DNA of 64,000 nucleotides from CAVPJC01 sp963705155 (GTDB lineage Bacteria > Chloroflexota > Anaerolineae > Anaerolineales > UBA4823), in NCBI GenBank assembly GCA_963705155.1, contig CAVPJC010000017.1, forward strand, positions 1-64,000. The letters run 5' to 3'. Under the pieces are notes generated by a model, which saw only the letters and a list, made by a program, of their open reading frames with translations, did not search any database and had not been told where the DNA came from. The number at the start of each line of letters is the position of its first letter. The stretch's first letter is position 1. The position numbers and the translations under genes were made by a program. Below, one piece after another: positions 10,647 through 20,939 of this stretch.

Positions 10647-11123
10647 ATGCCAGACGATATCCTGGATCAATTACCGCTTTTTGAAGGATTCACCGCCGAG
10701 CAACGCCGGCTGATCAGGCCGCTGTTCACCCCCACCGATTGCTACGCCGATGTGGCGCTGTTTGAGCAGGGGGCACCTGCGGAGTATCTCTACCTGGTCG
10801 TTGTTGGAGAGGTAGCCATCCGCTACAAACCCGACGACGGCCCGGAGCTGCTGGTGGCACGCGTGCAGCCGGGCGGTGTGGTGGGGTGGTCGGCGGCGCT
10901 GGGCAGCCGCACGTACACCTCGGGAGCAGTTTGCACAGTTTACACCCAGATGCTGCGGGTAAGCGGGGCAAATCTGCGCAATCTGTGCAACCAGCATCCC
11001 GAGACGGGTATAATGATCCTGGAGCGCCTGGCGGCAGTGATCGCCGAACGCCTGCGCAACACCCACGAGCAAGTGATGAAGCTGTTGAAACTGGGCCTGC
11101 GGGCCTCCGTCCATTCCACGTAG
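10647..11123 (+). CDS. Cyclic-nucleotide-binding domain protein without DNA-binding domain
   Basis: 158 residues form one cNMP-binding beta-barrel (L-P-L-F-E-G-F-T-A-E-Q-R-R at residue 9; Y-L-Y-L-V-V-V-G-E-V-A-I; V-Q-P-G-G-V-V-G-W) and a C-terminal helix (E-R-L-A-A-V-I-A-E-R-L-R). A Crp/Fnr protein would have about 70 more residues with a helix-turn-helix, which are missing. The ATG at 10647 is preferred over a TTG at 10581 because the domain begins there. It ends 9 bp before the Nfu gene. It may work as a redox or small-molecule sensor subunit, but the partner is unknown. Confidence 0.7.
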   Translation: MPDDILDQLPLFEGFTAEQRRLIRPLFTPTDCYADVALFEQGAPAEYLYLVVVGEVAIRYKPDDGPELLVARVQPGGVVGWSAALGSRTYTSGAVCTVYTQMLRVSGANLRNLCNQHPETGIMILERLAAVIAERLRNTHEQVMKLLKLGLRASVHST

Positions 11124-11132
11124 GAGGAAACC

Positions 11133-11387
11133 ATGGTCGACCCTGAATACGAAGAACGCTTAAAAGCACTGATTGTGCGTTTGAGCGCCTATATAGAACA
11201 TTTTCACGGGGGCAATGTGCAGTATCTGAGCTACGACGGGCACACCCTCAAGGTGCATCTGGGCGGGGCCTGCCTGGGCTGCCCGCTGCAGCCGAGCACC
11301 CTGCACGGCTGGGTGGAAGGCACCGTGCGCCAGTTCTTCCCTGAAATCGAAAAGGTGGAGGCGGTCACCGAAGTCGAAGCCGGGTAA
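11133..11387 (+). CDS. NifU C-terminal (Nfu) domain Fe-S scaffold protein
   Basis: 84 residues consisting of one Nfu domain. The cluster-binding pair is in G-A-C-L-G-C-P-L-Q-P-S-T-L, the usual C-x-x-C of Nfu proteins, near residues 48-51. These proteins hold and hand over [4Fe-4S] clusters to apo-enzymes, which suits an organism with many ferredoxin-type proteins such as the Hdr operon here. A strong ribosome-binding site (AGGAGG) sits 5 nt before the ATG. It is likely cotranscribed with the preceding cNMP-binding gene, and a terminator follows. Confidence 0.88.
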   Translation: MVDPEYEERLKALIVRLSAYIEHFHGGNVQYLSYDGHTLKVHLGGACLGCPLQPSTLHGWVEGTVRQFFPEIEKVEAVTEVEAG

Positions 11388-11427
11388 ACCTTCGCCCAAA
11401 AGCTATCACCGAACAACTTGCATCAAG

Positions 11428-11463
11428 AAGCCTGGCCTCAGGTTGATCCTGTGGGCCAGGCTT
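11428..11463. terminator. Bidirectional terminator between nfu and ggt
   Basis: Perfect 10-bp inverted repeat AAGCCTGGCC / GGCCAGGCTT with a 16-nt loop, followed by TTTG on the plus strand and preceded by A-rich sequence for the minus strand. It lies between convergent genes. Confidence 0.7.
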
Positions 11464-11512
11464 TGTCATACTCAACTCCTGAAAGCAGGCTGCTTTCCCA
11501 GGTTGTCCCAGT

Positions 11513-13179
<1,667 letters not shown>

Positions 13180-13180
<1 letters not shown>

Positions 13181-14464
13181 CAGGTGGTTTTCCTTTCTGC
13201 GTCATGCTCTTCGGCGGGCCGCAGAAGGCGAAAACTGCGGTAAAGAGCCAGGTCGTATATGATTTTCAGTCCGCCGGAGATAAAAAACGGCGCTCCCAGC
13301 CAGGCAGGATTGGCCAGCAGCGATCCGGCGATGACCGGCGCCAGCGATGAGCCGACGGTGCGGGCGATGCCGGTGATCCCGGCGGCAGCCGAGCGCTCGT
13401 CAGGCTCGACCACCGCCATGGTGTACGATTGGCGCGTGGGTACATCCATCTGCGAGATGCTGAAACGCAGCAGCAGCACGGTAATCGCCAGCGGCAGGTT
13501 GGGCATGAGCGGAACCAGCATGAGCAGCAGGTTCGAAGGGATGTGGGTGAAGACCATGGTGTTGATCAGGCCGACTCTGGCGGCAATGTGGGCTGCGCTC
13601 AAGGCTGAGATGCCCGCCAGGATATTGGCGCAAAAGAAAATGCCCCCCAGCAGAGCCGGCTGCACGTTAAAGCGCACGTGAAACCAGTAGGCCACCATGC
13701 TTTAAATCACGAAGCCGCCCGCAAAGGCGTCCAGGGAGAACAGGGCTGAGAGCTTCAGTACCACCCGGCGTGATTTGTGCAGGCCCAGCCAGGCCGCCTT
13801 GGCCTCAGGTTTCTGAGGCGAAACGGGTGTTGAGGCAGCTTCCACACGGGTGGAGAGCCGGGAAAACAGGCCCGCCAGCGCCAAACCCATCAGGGCGTAG
13901 CCGCTGACCACCACCTGGTAGCTGATCAGAGGGCGAAGGCCGGCGCCCTGCAGCGCCTGAGCCAGCCCACCGGCGCACAGCGCGCCCAGCGGCAGTGGCG
14001 AACGAGCCCACCAGGTTGTACCAGGCAAAGATGCTTGTGCGCTGCCTGCCGGGAACAATCTGCGAAAGCGCCGCCTGCTCCACCGCCAGGAAAGGCCCAA
14101 TCTCATTCCCGCTCGGGCTGATCACGCCGATGGTGGCTGCCAGGATTAATACCGGGTAGCTGCGGGTAAAGGCAAAAATCAGCCCGGCAAAGACCATCAG
14201 GGCTGCCCCAATGATGAGCATGCGGCGGCGGCCCAGGCGGTCGGCGTTGGTGGTGATCCACAGGGAGATGACGGTATCACCTGCCAGAGTCAGGGTGAGC
14301 AGCAGACCAATTTGCGCCTCGCTCAGCCCGACTTCTGCCAGGTACAGCGCCAGGATGACAGATAAAAAACCGTAAGCAAACAGGCGCGCCATACGCGTGA
14401 AAAAAAGCAGGCGCACATCCATCGCCGGGCTCTCCGGCTGCAAGGCTGGTTGAGTGGCTGGCAA
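13180..14464 (-). CDS. MFS transporter with in-frame TAA and one frameshift
   Basis: About 12 transmembrane helices of the major facilitator superfamily. Seen: F-F-T-R-M-A-R-L-F-A-Y-G-F, the loop 2-3 motif D-R-L-G-R-R-R-M-L (MFS motif A), I-V-P-G-R-Q-R-T-S-I-F-A-W-Y-N, and in the second half V-P-T-R-Q-S-Y-T-M-A-V-V. An indel near 14000 joins the first two pieces. At 13702-13704 a TAA interrupts G-G-F-V-I-*-S-M-V-A-Y-W-F with the frame intact on both sides. The substrate is unknown. It starts 9 bp after the ChrB-like gene and overlaps ggt, which suggests co-transcription. Confidence 0.75.
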
Positions 14465-14473
14465 CCTGGCTCC

Positions 14474-14935
14474 TTAGCGAAATGCGCCTTGATATTTCCC
14501 CTGCTGCACCATCGCCTGGCAGTAGGCATACAGGGCGTCGTAAACGATCCACTCGGCGGCGTTGACTGCATGGTCATCGGGGTAACCCAGGTGGCGGAAG
14601 CCCTCGGCAATCGCTTCCAAACCGGGCCCTTCAGGCTGCTGGTACAGGCTGTTATCGGTGTCGGCGCCGTTGACGATCCTTCCCAGCAGGGTCAAGGCAG
14701 GATCAGCTGCCAGGTTGTATTTTTCCAGGATGGCCTCAAAAGAACATTTTTGGCCGTTGTGACCCAGCTCCACGCCCTTGACATCGTAAGGGATGGCGCC
14801 GGTGCGTTGGGCGGTTGGCAGGACTTCATCAGCAGGCAAAAATAGAAATTCTGCCCGGGGATCAACAAATTTCTTGATCAGCCAGGGGCAGGCGACGCGG
14901 TCAACCTTTACATGTTGGCGTGTGATCCATTGCAT
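14474..14935 (-). CDS. ChrB C-terminal domain-like protein
   Basis: 153 residues. It begins M-Q-W-I-T-R-Q-H-V-K-V-D-R-V-A-C-P-W-L-I-K and continues with the F-V-D-P-R-A-E-F-L-F-L-P pattern of the chromate-resistance ChrB C-terminal family. Members occur with or without a ChrA transporter, and here the downstream gene is an MFS protein, not ChrA. A strong site (GGAGG) precedes the ATG. It sits between selD and the MFS gene in a minus-strand run. The function in this context is unknown. Confidence 0.75.
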   Translation of the reverse strand: MQWITRQHVKVDRVACPWLIKKFVDPRAEFLFLPADEVLPTAQRTGAIPYDVKGVELGHNGQKCSFEAILEKYNLAADPALTLLGRIVNGADTDNSLYQQPEGPGLEAIAEGFRHLGYPDDHAVNAAEWIVYDALYAYCQAMVQQGKYQGAFR

Positions 14936-14976
14936 GCGAAACCTCCGGGATTAGTTGTGGTTGTCTCAGGGTGAGA

Positions 14977-16044
14977 TTAACGCGCCCGCACTTCAATGCC
15001 GCTGCCGGCTATCACCTCGCCGATCGGCCACAGCGGCTGCCCGGTCTCGGCGGCGCGCTCCAGCAGTCCGTCCAGCTTCTGCGGGGGCACAGCCAGCAAC
15101 AGACCGCCGCTGGTTTGCGGGTCGAAGAGCAGCATCCGGGAGGCCTCGTCGATCTCGGGATCGAAGCGGACATGCGGGCCGAAATACAGGCGGTTATCTG
15201 AGGCGCCGCCCGGAAAGATGAAATCCGCCGCGTAGCGCTGTGCGCCGTGGATGAAAGGTATCTGCTCGTAAACCAGGCGCAGACCCACGCCGGAGGCCTG
15301 CGCCATCTCCCAGGCGTGCCCCAGCAGGCTGAAACCGGTGATATCCGTACCGCCGTGCAGGCCGGTTTCTACCGCAAGCTGACCGGCGGTTTTGTTAAGG
15401 CGCTTCATCCAACCCACCGCTTCGGCAAGGTCGGCGGGGTCAACCAGATCGCGCTTGAGGGCCGTGGTGGTCACGCCAAAACCCAGCGGCTTGCTCAACA
15501 CGAGCACATCCCCCGGACGGGCGCCGCCTTTGGTGATGATCTGGGCCGGATCAACAAAACCCACCACGATCAAGCCGTATTTTGGCTCTTTATCCTGGAT
15601 GGTGTGCCCGCCGGCGATGACCACACCGGCCTGCCGGGCAGTTTCGGCGCCGCCGCGCAGAATTTCGCCGCTGATTTCAGGCGGCAGGTCTGGCGGCAAG
15701 GCAGCCAGATTCAGCGCCAGGAAGGGCTGCCCGCCCATGGCGTACACATCGGAGAGGGCGTTGGCGGCCGCGATGGCGCCGTAATCGTAAGCGTCATCCA
15801 CCACCGGTGTAAAGAAATCGGTGGTGACCACCAGGGCGCGGCCGTCTGCCAGCCGCCAGATGGCGGCGTCATCGGGGTCATCCAGCCCGACCAGCAGGTC
15901 AGGGTAGTCCGCCGGGTTGAAGATATTTTTAACCGGACGCAGAACCTGCGCCAGCGCTTCTGCGCTTAACTTGGATGCTCAACCCGCGCAGTTGGAGAGG
16001 CTGGTCAGGCGAATCTGGCGTCCGGAGGGGGCAATCGGGCTCAT
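14977..16044 (-). CDS. selD: Selenide, water dikinase SelD with selenocysteine (UGA) at residue 22
   Basis: SelD makes selenophosphate from selenide and ATP, the selenium donor for Sec-tRNA. From ATG 16044 the frame reads L-S-N-C-A-G-U-A-S-K-L-S-A with TGA at 15979-15981, then stays open to TAA at 14977 (355 residues including Sec, usual size). The active site of the family is C/U-x-x-K (C17 and K20 in E. coli). Here U22 and K25 keep that spacing. Other hallmarks are T-D-F-F-T-P-V-V-D-D, A-N-A-L-S-D-V-Y-A-M-G-G, L-L-G-H-A-W-E-M and D-P-Q-T-S-G-G-L. Without read-through the first ATG in the open part would be at 15831, deleting the catalytic loop. The start lies 4 bp after the SPFH stop. Confidence 0.95.
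15937..15951 (-). other. Candidate SECIS hairpin of selD
   Basis: GCGCAG-GUU-CUGCGU: a 6-bp stem (one G-U pair) with a 3-nt loop starting with G, beginning 27 nt after the UGA. This is within the spacing usual for bacterial SECIS elements (about 16-37 nt). A competing hairpin AGCGC-AGAA-GCGCU starts 12 nt after the UGA. Confidence 0.6.
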
Positions 16045-16048
16045 GCTG

Positions 16049-17137
16049 TTACGGTATGGTGGTGGGGGCCGGCGTTGGAGCCGGGGTGGGCAGTGTATCT
16101 GGCGTGTAGGTTGTGCCCTGCGGCAGCGACGACCCCATATTGGGCAGCGGCAGCAGGTAGGGCGTATCGTTGGGCACCAGCATCACCTGGATGCCCGGCG
16201 CCAGCTTGGAGATATACTGGTAGGTGAGCAGCTCCTGGTTTTCCTTCAGAGCCGCGGCAATCAGCTCGAGCGCTTTGGCTTCAGCCTGGGCCTGCAGGAT
16301 GCGGGCGTCGGCGTCGCCTTTGGCGCGGATCACGGCTGCGTCGGCGGCGCCCTGGGCGGTCTGGCGGGCCTGCTCGGCTTCCTGGCGCTTGGATTCAACC
16401 ACCAGCTTGGCCTGCTGGGCTTGCTGCTCGGCGATCTGCTTCTGTTCTATCGAAGCCGAATATTCTGGTGAGAAGGTGATATTACGCAGCAGGAAATCCA
16501 CCAGGGTCAGGCCGTTCTCAGACAGCTTGGCAGTCAAGGAATCCCGGATTTGCTTCACCATTTCATCGCGTTTACTGGTGACCACCTGCTCCACACCGAA
16601 CTGCGAGATGACGTCACGGATGATGCCGCGCGATAGCGGGCGGATCAGTTCATCGGTATAGCGGTTCTGCCAGGCGATGTGCACCAGGACAACTTTAGAT
16701 GGATCGATGGCGTAGAGCAGGGAAGCATCGATGAAAATCTCCTGCCCGTCGGAGGTGCGCGCCGTAATCGAGTCGTCACCTTTGATCTGGCCTTCGCTGG
16801 CAGCAATCGACATGGTGTAGCTCTGTTTGGAGATCGGGTATATGACCACGTTTTCCACAAAGGGCACGATCCAGCGCAGGCCGGGTTCCAGGGCCTGCTG
16901 GCGGTAGCCGGGCGAGACTGCCGTGATGACCACGCCGCGCTCATTGGGAGCGATGAACACCAGTCCGGCGCTCACCGAGGAGAGGATCATCGCAGCGATC
17001 CCGATAACAATGACCAGCGTCATAGCGCCGCGGGTGCTCTGGCGGCGGGAAGCGCGCATAACGGCAATCACAACCGTGCCGGCAAACAGCAGGATAGAAA
17101 AAGTGGCAATAATCTGAATAACACTTGCGACGTTCAT
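16049..17137 (-). CDS. SPFH/prohibitin-family membrane protein
   Basis: Stomatin/prohibitin-like scaffold of membrane microdomains. Two hydrophobic helices (about residues 5-27 and 38-60) are followed by the SPFH domain (G-V-V-I-T-A-V-S-P-G-Y-R, L-R-W-I-V-P-F-V-E-N-V). Then comes an Ala/Gln/Glu-rich coiled coil (about 255-330, E-Q-Q-A-Q-Q-A-K) and a Pro/Thr tail (P-A-P-T-P-A-P-T). The ATG at 17137 is chosen because AGGAGG lies 8 nt upstream and the signature starts there; a much longer open frame upstream (to 17563) lies over the PyrK-like gene. 362 residues, uninterrupted. It heads the run with selD. Confidence 0.88.
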   Translation of the reverse strand: MNVASVIQIIATFSILLFAGTVVIAVMRASRRQSTRGAMTLVIVIGIAAMILSSVSAGLVFIAPNERGVVITAVSPGYRQQALEPGLRWIVPFVENVVIYPISKQSYTMSIAASEGQIKGDDSITARTSDGQEIFIDASLLYAIDPSKVVLVHIAWQNRYTDELIRPLSRGIIRDVISQFGVEQVVTSKRDEMVKQIRDSLTAKLSENGLTLVDFLLRNITFSPEYSASIEQKQIAEQQAQQAKLVVESKRQEAEQARQTAQGAADAAVIRAKGDADARILQAQAEAKALELIAAALKENQELLTYQYISKLAPGIQVMLVPNDTPYLLPLPNMGSSLPQGTTYTPDTLPTPAPTPAPTTIP

Positions 17138-17241
17138 GGAATAACCTCCTTGGTTACTGCAACAATGCAGAGAGATTATACTCTTGTTTGCTCGCGCAGC
17201 CTGTTGTTGCCCGGGGCGGGGAATTGTGATACCATGCAGCC

Positions 17242-17931
17242 ATGCGAATTTACCAGGGGCGGGTGAGCGATGTGCGGCTGGATGCCGCCGGACAGCCGGC
17301 GGCGTGGATTGAATGCCCGCCGGAGGCCGTGCCTGCCGCCGGGCAGTACCTGGCGGGCAGAGACCCCGGAGGCGATGAGCCCCTGGCGGCTGTGCTCTTC
17401 GCCGCCGAGATGGCCCAAGGCGGCTTTCTGGCAGCGCCGCCGCTGCCGCGCGGCTGGGGACCCGGCACTGCCCTGGAACTGCGCGGCCCGCTGGGGCATG
17501 GATTTCACCTGCCGCCAGGCGCCAGGCGGGTGGCGCTGGTGTCCCTGGATGCCACATTGGCACGGCTGCTGCCGCTGCTGGCGGCGGCCCTGGCGCAAGG
17601 GGCGAGTGTGAGCGTATCTGGCATATCGCCGCTGCCGCGCCTGCCCAGCCAGGTGGAGGCTTCTCCGCTGGAAGATTTACCGGGTGTGCTGGCCTGGGCC
17701 GATTACCTCGCCCTGGAGGTTCCGCTGAGCGGCCTGGCGCAGCTCAAAACCCGCCTGGGGCTACCCACTGGCGCGGTGATCCCCTATGCCGGTCAGGCGC
17801 TCATCCTGGCGGATATGCCCTGTACAGGCGCAGGGGCGTGCGGGGTCTGCGCACTGCCGGTGAGCCGCGGCTGGAAGCTGGCCTGCAGCGATGGGCCTGT
17901 CTTCGATCTCAATGAACTGGAAATCCCATGA
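17242..17931 (+). CDS. PyrK-like FAD/[2Fe-2S] electron-transfer subunit
   Basis: Resembles the electron-transfer subunit of class 1B dihydroorotate dehydrogenase. The C-terminus carries the [2Fe-2S] pattern M-P-C-T-G-A-G-A-C-G-V-C-A-L-P-V then L-A-C-S-D-G-P-V-F. Upstream is a flavodoxin-reductase-like barrel (L-R-G-P-L-G-H-G-F near residue 85 for FAD). At 229 residues it is slightly short, and the NAD-binding part (V-A-L-V-S-L-D-A-T) is weakly conserved. It overlaps the PIG-L gene by ATGA and lies upstream of a PyrD-like gene, so a two-subunit oxidoreductase is suggested. The substrate may not be dihydroorotate. Confidence 0.7.
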   Translation: MRIYQGRVSDVRLDAAGQPAAWIECPPEAVPAAGQYLAGRDPGGDEPLAAVLFAAEMAQGGFLAAPPLPRGWGPGTALELRGPLGHGFHLPPGARRVALVSLDATLARLLPLLAAALAQGASVSVSGISPLPRLPSQVEASPLEDLPGVLAWADYLALEVPLSGLAQLKTRLGLPTGAVIPYAGQALILADMPCTGAGACGVCALPVSRGWKLACSDGPVFDLNELEIP

Positions 17932-18688
17932 ACATCCTGGCCGTTTTTGCTCACCCCGATGATGAAACCATGCTGGCGGGCGGCACGCTGGCGCTGCTGG
18001 CGCGTGCCGGCGCCCGGGTGCATTACCTGTGTGCCACGCGCGGTGAAGGCGGCGAGACTGGCGAGCCGCCTCTGTGCTCGCTGGAAGAGTTGGGTGAGGC
18101 GCGCGAGCAGGAGCTGGTCTGCGCCGTGCGCGCCCTGGGAGGGCGCAGCCTGACCTTCCTGGGTTACACCGATCCCCGCGTGGGACCTGATAACGAGCTG
18201 TACGCTTACACCCAGGACCTGACCCTTCTGGCGGGGCAGGTGGCTGCCAGCATACGCCAGTTCCAGGCGGATGTGGTTCTGACACACGGCTCCAACGGTG
18301 AATACGGCCACCCGGCCCACGTGCTCACCCACCAGGCGGTGAGCCTGGCGATTGCATCTCTGGGCGGTGAGGCGCCTGTTTTCTACAGCGTGTCCGGCGC
18401 TTTCCCGGAGCATCCCCGCCCGCGTCTGGCCAACCAGGACGACCCGGCGCACATTGTCCTGGATATATCCCCGGCCCTGGAACAAAAGACTGCCGCGGCG
18501 CTTTGTCACCGCACGCAGCACGCCCTTTTCGTGCGCCGCCCCTCCAGAGAAAATGGACGCCCAATGACGGTGCCGGAAGTGATTCTGCAGGTCGAAGCGC
18601 TACACCGGGTTTATCCGGCGGTAAAGACAAACCGGAAGATGCGCTGGCCCGGGCACTCCAGCCCTGGATGATCCCGATGAGCAGTTGA
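17928..18688 (+). CDS. PIG-L/LmbE family deacetylase (frameshift near the 3' end)
   Basis: Zinc-dependent N-deacetylase of the LmbE/MshB type. The metal motif is A-H-P-D-D-E at residues 8-13, with the partner H-P-A-H near residue 127 (G-E-Y-G-H-P-A-H). The E-G-G-E-T-G segment near residue 43 is also typical. The reading frame used ends at 18671, but K-P-E-D-A-L-A-R-A-L-Q-P-W in another frame up to 18688 looks like the natural tail, so an indel near 18615-18625 is likely. The substrate (an N-acetylglucosaminyl compound) is not identifiable. It sits between the PyrK-like and PyrD-like genes. Confidence 0.82.
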
Positions 18689-18691
18689 GCC

Positions 18692-19468
18692 ATGCCGAAA
18701 TTTGACCTGGTTTTCAAGACCCCGCTCATGAACGCCGCCGGCATGCTGGGTTTCGCCCCCGACCCGCATGGCATGCTCGACCTGAGGCGCCTGGGGGCCT
18801 TCATCACCGACCCGCTCAGCCCGGAGAGGCGCACTCCCGCACAGGGGAGGCGCTTTATCTCTTACCCGGGCGGTTTTCTGGTTCACACGGGTTATCCCAA
18901 CCCGGGTTTGCGGGCTGCGCTGCGGCGCTATGCCCCGCGCTGGAAAACGTCCCAACTGCCGGTGCTGGTGCATCTGCTGGCTCAGAGCGTGGGAGAGCTG
19001 CAGGAGATGCTGCCGGCCCTGGAAGCTCTGGAGGGGGTGATGGGGGTGGAGATCGGCATACCTCCTGATGCCGACCGGCAGGTGGTGGCGGCTTTTGCCC
19101 GGGCGGCTCAGGGGGAGCTGCCTGTTATCCTGCGACTGGGGTTAGATCAAGCCCGGCCATTTGCGGGGACGGCGCTGGAAAATGGCGCCTCGGCGGTCAG
19201 CCTGGGAGCGCCGCGCGGGGTGCTGACCGGCCCCTCCGGAGAGTTGGTGCAGGGCAGGCTGTACGGCCCGGCAGTGTACCCGCTGGCCCTGGGGGTGGTG
19301 CGCAGCCTGGCAAAAGACGGCCTGGTGGTGATCGCTGCAGGCGGGGTGTACACACAGCAACAGGCCGACGCCATGCTGGCTGCCGGCGCGCTGGGTGTGC
19401 AGCTTGATGCGGTACTGTGGCAAGGAGGGTATAGATGGGTGACACAGACCACAAGATTAGGGAAGTAG
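18692..19468 (+). CDS. Divergent dihydroorotate dehydrogenase-like TIM-barrel protein
   Basis: 258 residues with a PyrD-like outline: L-M-N-A-A-G-M-L-G-F near residue 11, then G-A-F-I-T-D-P-L, then G-Y-P-N-P-G-L. Near the end, V-V-I-A-A-G-G-V-Y and D-A-M-L-A-A-G-A-L-G-V-Q-L resemble the phosphate-binding loops of FMN barrels. The family's catalytic N-x-S-C-P-N segment is replaced by V-E-I-G-I-P-P, and the protein is about 45 residues short. It may be an FMN protein of another specificity or an inactive relative. It follows the PIG-L gene by 3 bp. Confidence 0.55.
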   Translation: MPKFDLVFKTPLMNAAGMLGFAPDPHGMLDLRRLGAFITDPLSPERRTPAQGRRFISYPGGFLVHTGYPNPGLRAALRRYAPRWKTSQLPVLVHLLAQSVGELQEMLPALEALEGVMGVEIGIPPDADRQVVAAFARAAQGELPVILRLGLDQARPFAGTALENGASAVSLGAPRGVLTGPSGELVQGRLYGPAVYPLALGVVRSLAKDGLVVIAAGGVYTQQQADAMLAAGALGVQLDAVLWQGGYRWVTQTTRLGK

Positions 19469-19481
19469 GATCTGATCTCAG

Positions 19482-19925
19482 CTAGGGCGATTTTTCCAGC
19501 CAGATGGTCACGGGGCCGTCGTTGGCGATTTCCACCAGCATGTGGGCGCCGAACTCGCCGGTCTGAGTGGGTGCCCCTTGCTGGCGCAGCAGAGCGGCAA
19601 AACGCTCCATCAGCGGGCTGGCGATATCCGGGCCAGCGGCGTCTGTAAAAGACGGGCGCCGCCCCTTGCGTGTATCGGCATACAGGGTGAACTGTGAAAC
19701 CACAATCGCCTCGCCGCCGGTATCCAGCAGCGAGCGGTTCATTTTCCCCTCGTCGTCCTCGAAAATGCGCAGGTTGGCGATCTTTTCCACCAGATAGCGC
19801 GCCTGTTCTTCGCCATCTTGCGGGCCAACCCCCAGCAGGATGACCAGTCCCGGCCCGATCTGGGCCACGGTTTTACCGGCTACGCTCACCCTCCCGGAAG
19901 AGACCCGCTGGATTAATGCGCGCAT
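19482..19925 (-). CDS. dtd: D-aminoacyl-tRNA deacylase
   Basis: Removes D-amino acids from mischarged tRNA. 147 residues, full length. It starts M-R-A-L-I-Q-R-V-S-S-G-R-V. The catalytic motif S-Q-F-T-L-Y-A-D-T-R-K-G is near residue 79, and the second signature N-D-G-P-V-T (the cross-subunit G-P motif) near residue 137. It lies 12 bp downstream of trpS on the same strand, a fitting neighbour for tRNA quality control. Confidence 0.95.
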   Translation of the reverse strand: MRALIQRVSSGRVSVAGKTVAQIGPGLVILLGVGPQDGEEQARYLVEKIANLRIFEDDEGKMNRSLLDTGGEAIVVSQFTLYADTRKGRRPSFTDAAGPDIASPLMERFAALLRQQGAPTQTGEFGAHMLVEIANDGPVTIWLEKSP

Positions 19926-19937
19926 GGGGTCACCGGC

Positions 19938-20939
19938 TCAGGGCAGTCCCACAGCGTCGCGGACTTCATCCATGGTCTGGCGGGCAATGGCCTGGGCGCG
20001 CGCCTGCCCCTGCCGGAGCATGCCCCACACGTTGTTGGGGTCCCTGGCGATCTCCGCGCGGCGGAGACGGAAGGGCTCCAGGTGGGCGTTCAGATTCTTC
20101 GCCATGAGCTGTTTGCACTGCACACAGCCAATGCCCGCCGTGCGGCACAGGGTGTTGATCTCGGCGACCTGATCTGGCGACGAAAACACCTTGTGCATCG
20201 AGAAGACGTTACACACATCCGGGTTGCCGGGGTCGCTGCGGCGGATGCGCGCCGGGTCGGTGACCATGGTCATGACGCGCTGCTGTGTTTCTTCGGGGGT
20301 AGCAGCCAGCTCGATGTGGTTGTCCAGGCTCTTGCTCATCTTTTGCTGCCCATCGGTGCCGATCACCTTGGGGTATTCGGTGGCCTTCATCTGCGGCTCG
20401 ATGAGCACGTTGGTGTTGTAGCGGTAGTTGAAGGAGCGCACCACCTCACGGGTAAACTCGATGTGGGGAAGCTGGTCGATGCCGACCGGAACCGTATCGG
20501 CCTTGTACAGGGCGATATCGGCCGACATGAGCACCGGGTAACCCACCAGCCCGTAGTTGATGTTATGAGGGTGCATGCGCACCTTCTCTTTGAAGGTGGG
20601 CAGGTCGGTGAGCTTGCCCAGCGGGGTGACCATGGAGAGAATGGTGTGCAGTTCGGTCACTTCGGGGACGTGCGACTGGATGAAAACGATGCTCTCCTCC
20701 GGGCGGATGCCGGCGGCCAGAAAGTCCAGCGCCATCTCGTAGGTGTTCAAGCGCAAATTTTCGGTGGTCTCAACCGTGGTCAGGGCGTGCAGGTCGACGA
20801 TGCAGTAAACACAGTTGTATTCATCTTGCAGAGCCACGTAGTTCTGGATGGCGCCCAGGTAATTACCCAGGTGCTGGCGACCGGTGGGTCGGGCGCCGGA
20901 GAAGACGCGGCCTTTGGTCTTAATCACAGGGAAACTCAT
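19938..20939 (-). CDS. trpS: Tryptophanyl-tRNA synthetase
   Basis: Class I aminoacyl-tRNA synthetase that charges tRNA-Trp. 333 residues, uninterrupted. The HIGH-like motif is in P-T-G-R-Q-H-L-G-N-Y (about residues 18-27) and the KMSKS loop is M-S-K-S-L-D-N (about residue 198). T-L-C-R-T-A-G-I-G-C-V-Q-C-K near residue 278 resembles the C-terminal region of long-branch bacterial TrpS. Its ATG overlaps the stop of the upstream Rdx-like gene (ATGA), so it is translated from that mRNA. Confidence 0.95.
   Translation of the reverse strand: MSFPVIKTKGRVFSGARPTGRQHLGNYLGAIQNYVALQDEYNCVYCIVDLHALTTVETTENLRLNTYEMALDFLAAGIRPEESIVFIQSHVPEVTELHTILSMVTPLGKLTDLPTFKEKVRMHPHNINYGLVGYPVLMSADIALYKADTVPVGIDQLPHIEFTREVVRSFNYRYNTNVLIEPQMKATEYPKVIGTDGQQKMSKSLDNHIELAATPEETQQRVMTMVTDPARIRRSDPGNPDVCNVFSMHKVFSSPDQVAEINTLCRTAGIGCVQCKQLMAKNLNAHLEPFRLRRAEIARDPNNVWGMLRQGQARAQAIARQTMDEVRDAVGLP

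Noticed and set aside
10581..11123. Crp/Fnr transcription factor
   Set aside because: The protein ends after the cNMP barrel and has no helix-turn-helix, and the following frame is a separate Nfu gene.
16049..17563. 504-residue SPFH frame starting at 17563
   Set aside because: It overlaps the PyrK-like gene, and the strong AGGAGG and SPFH N-terminus are at 17137.
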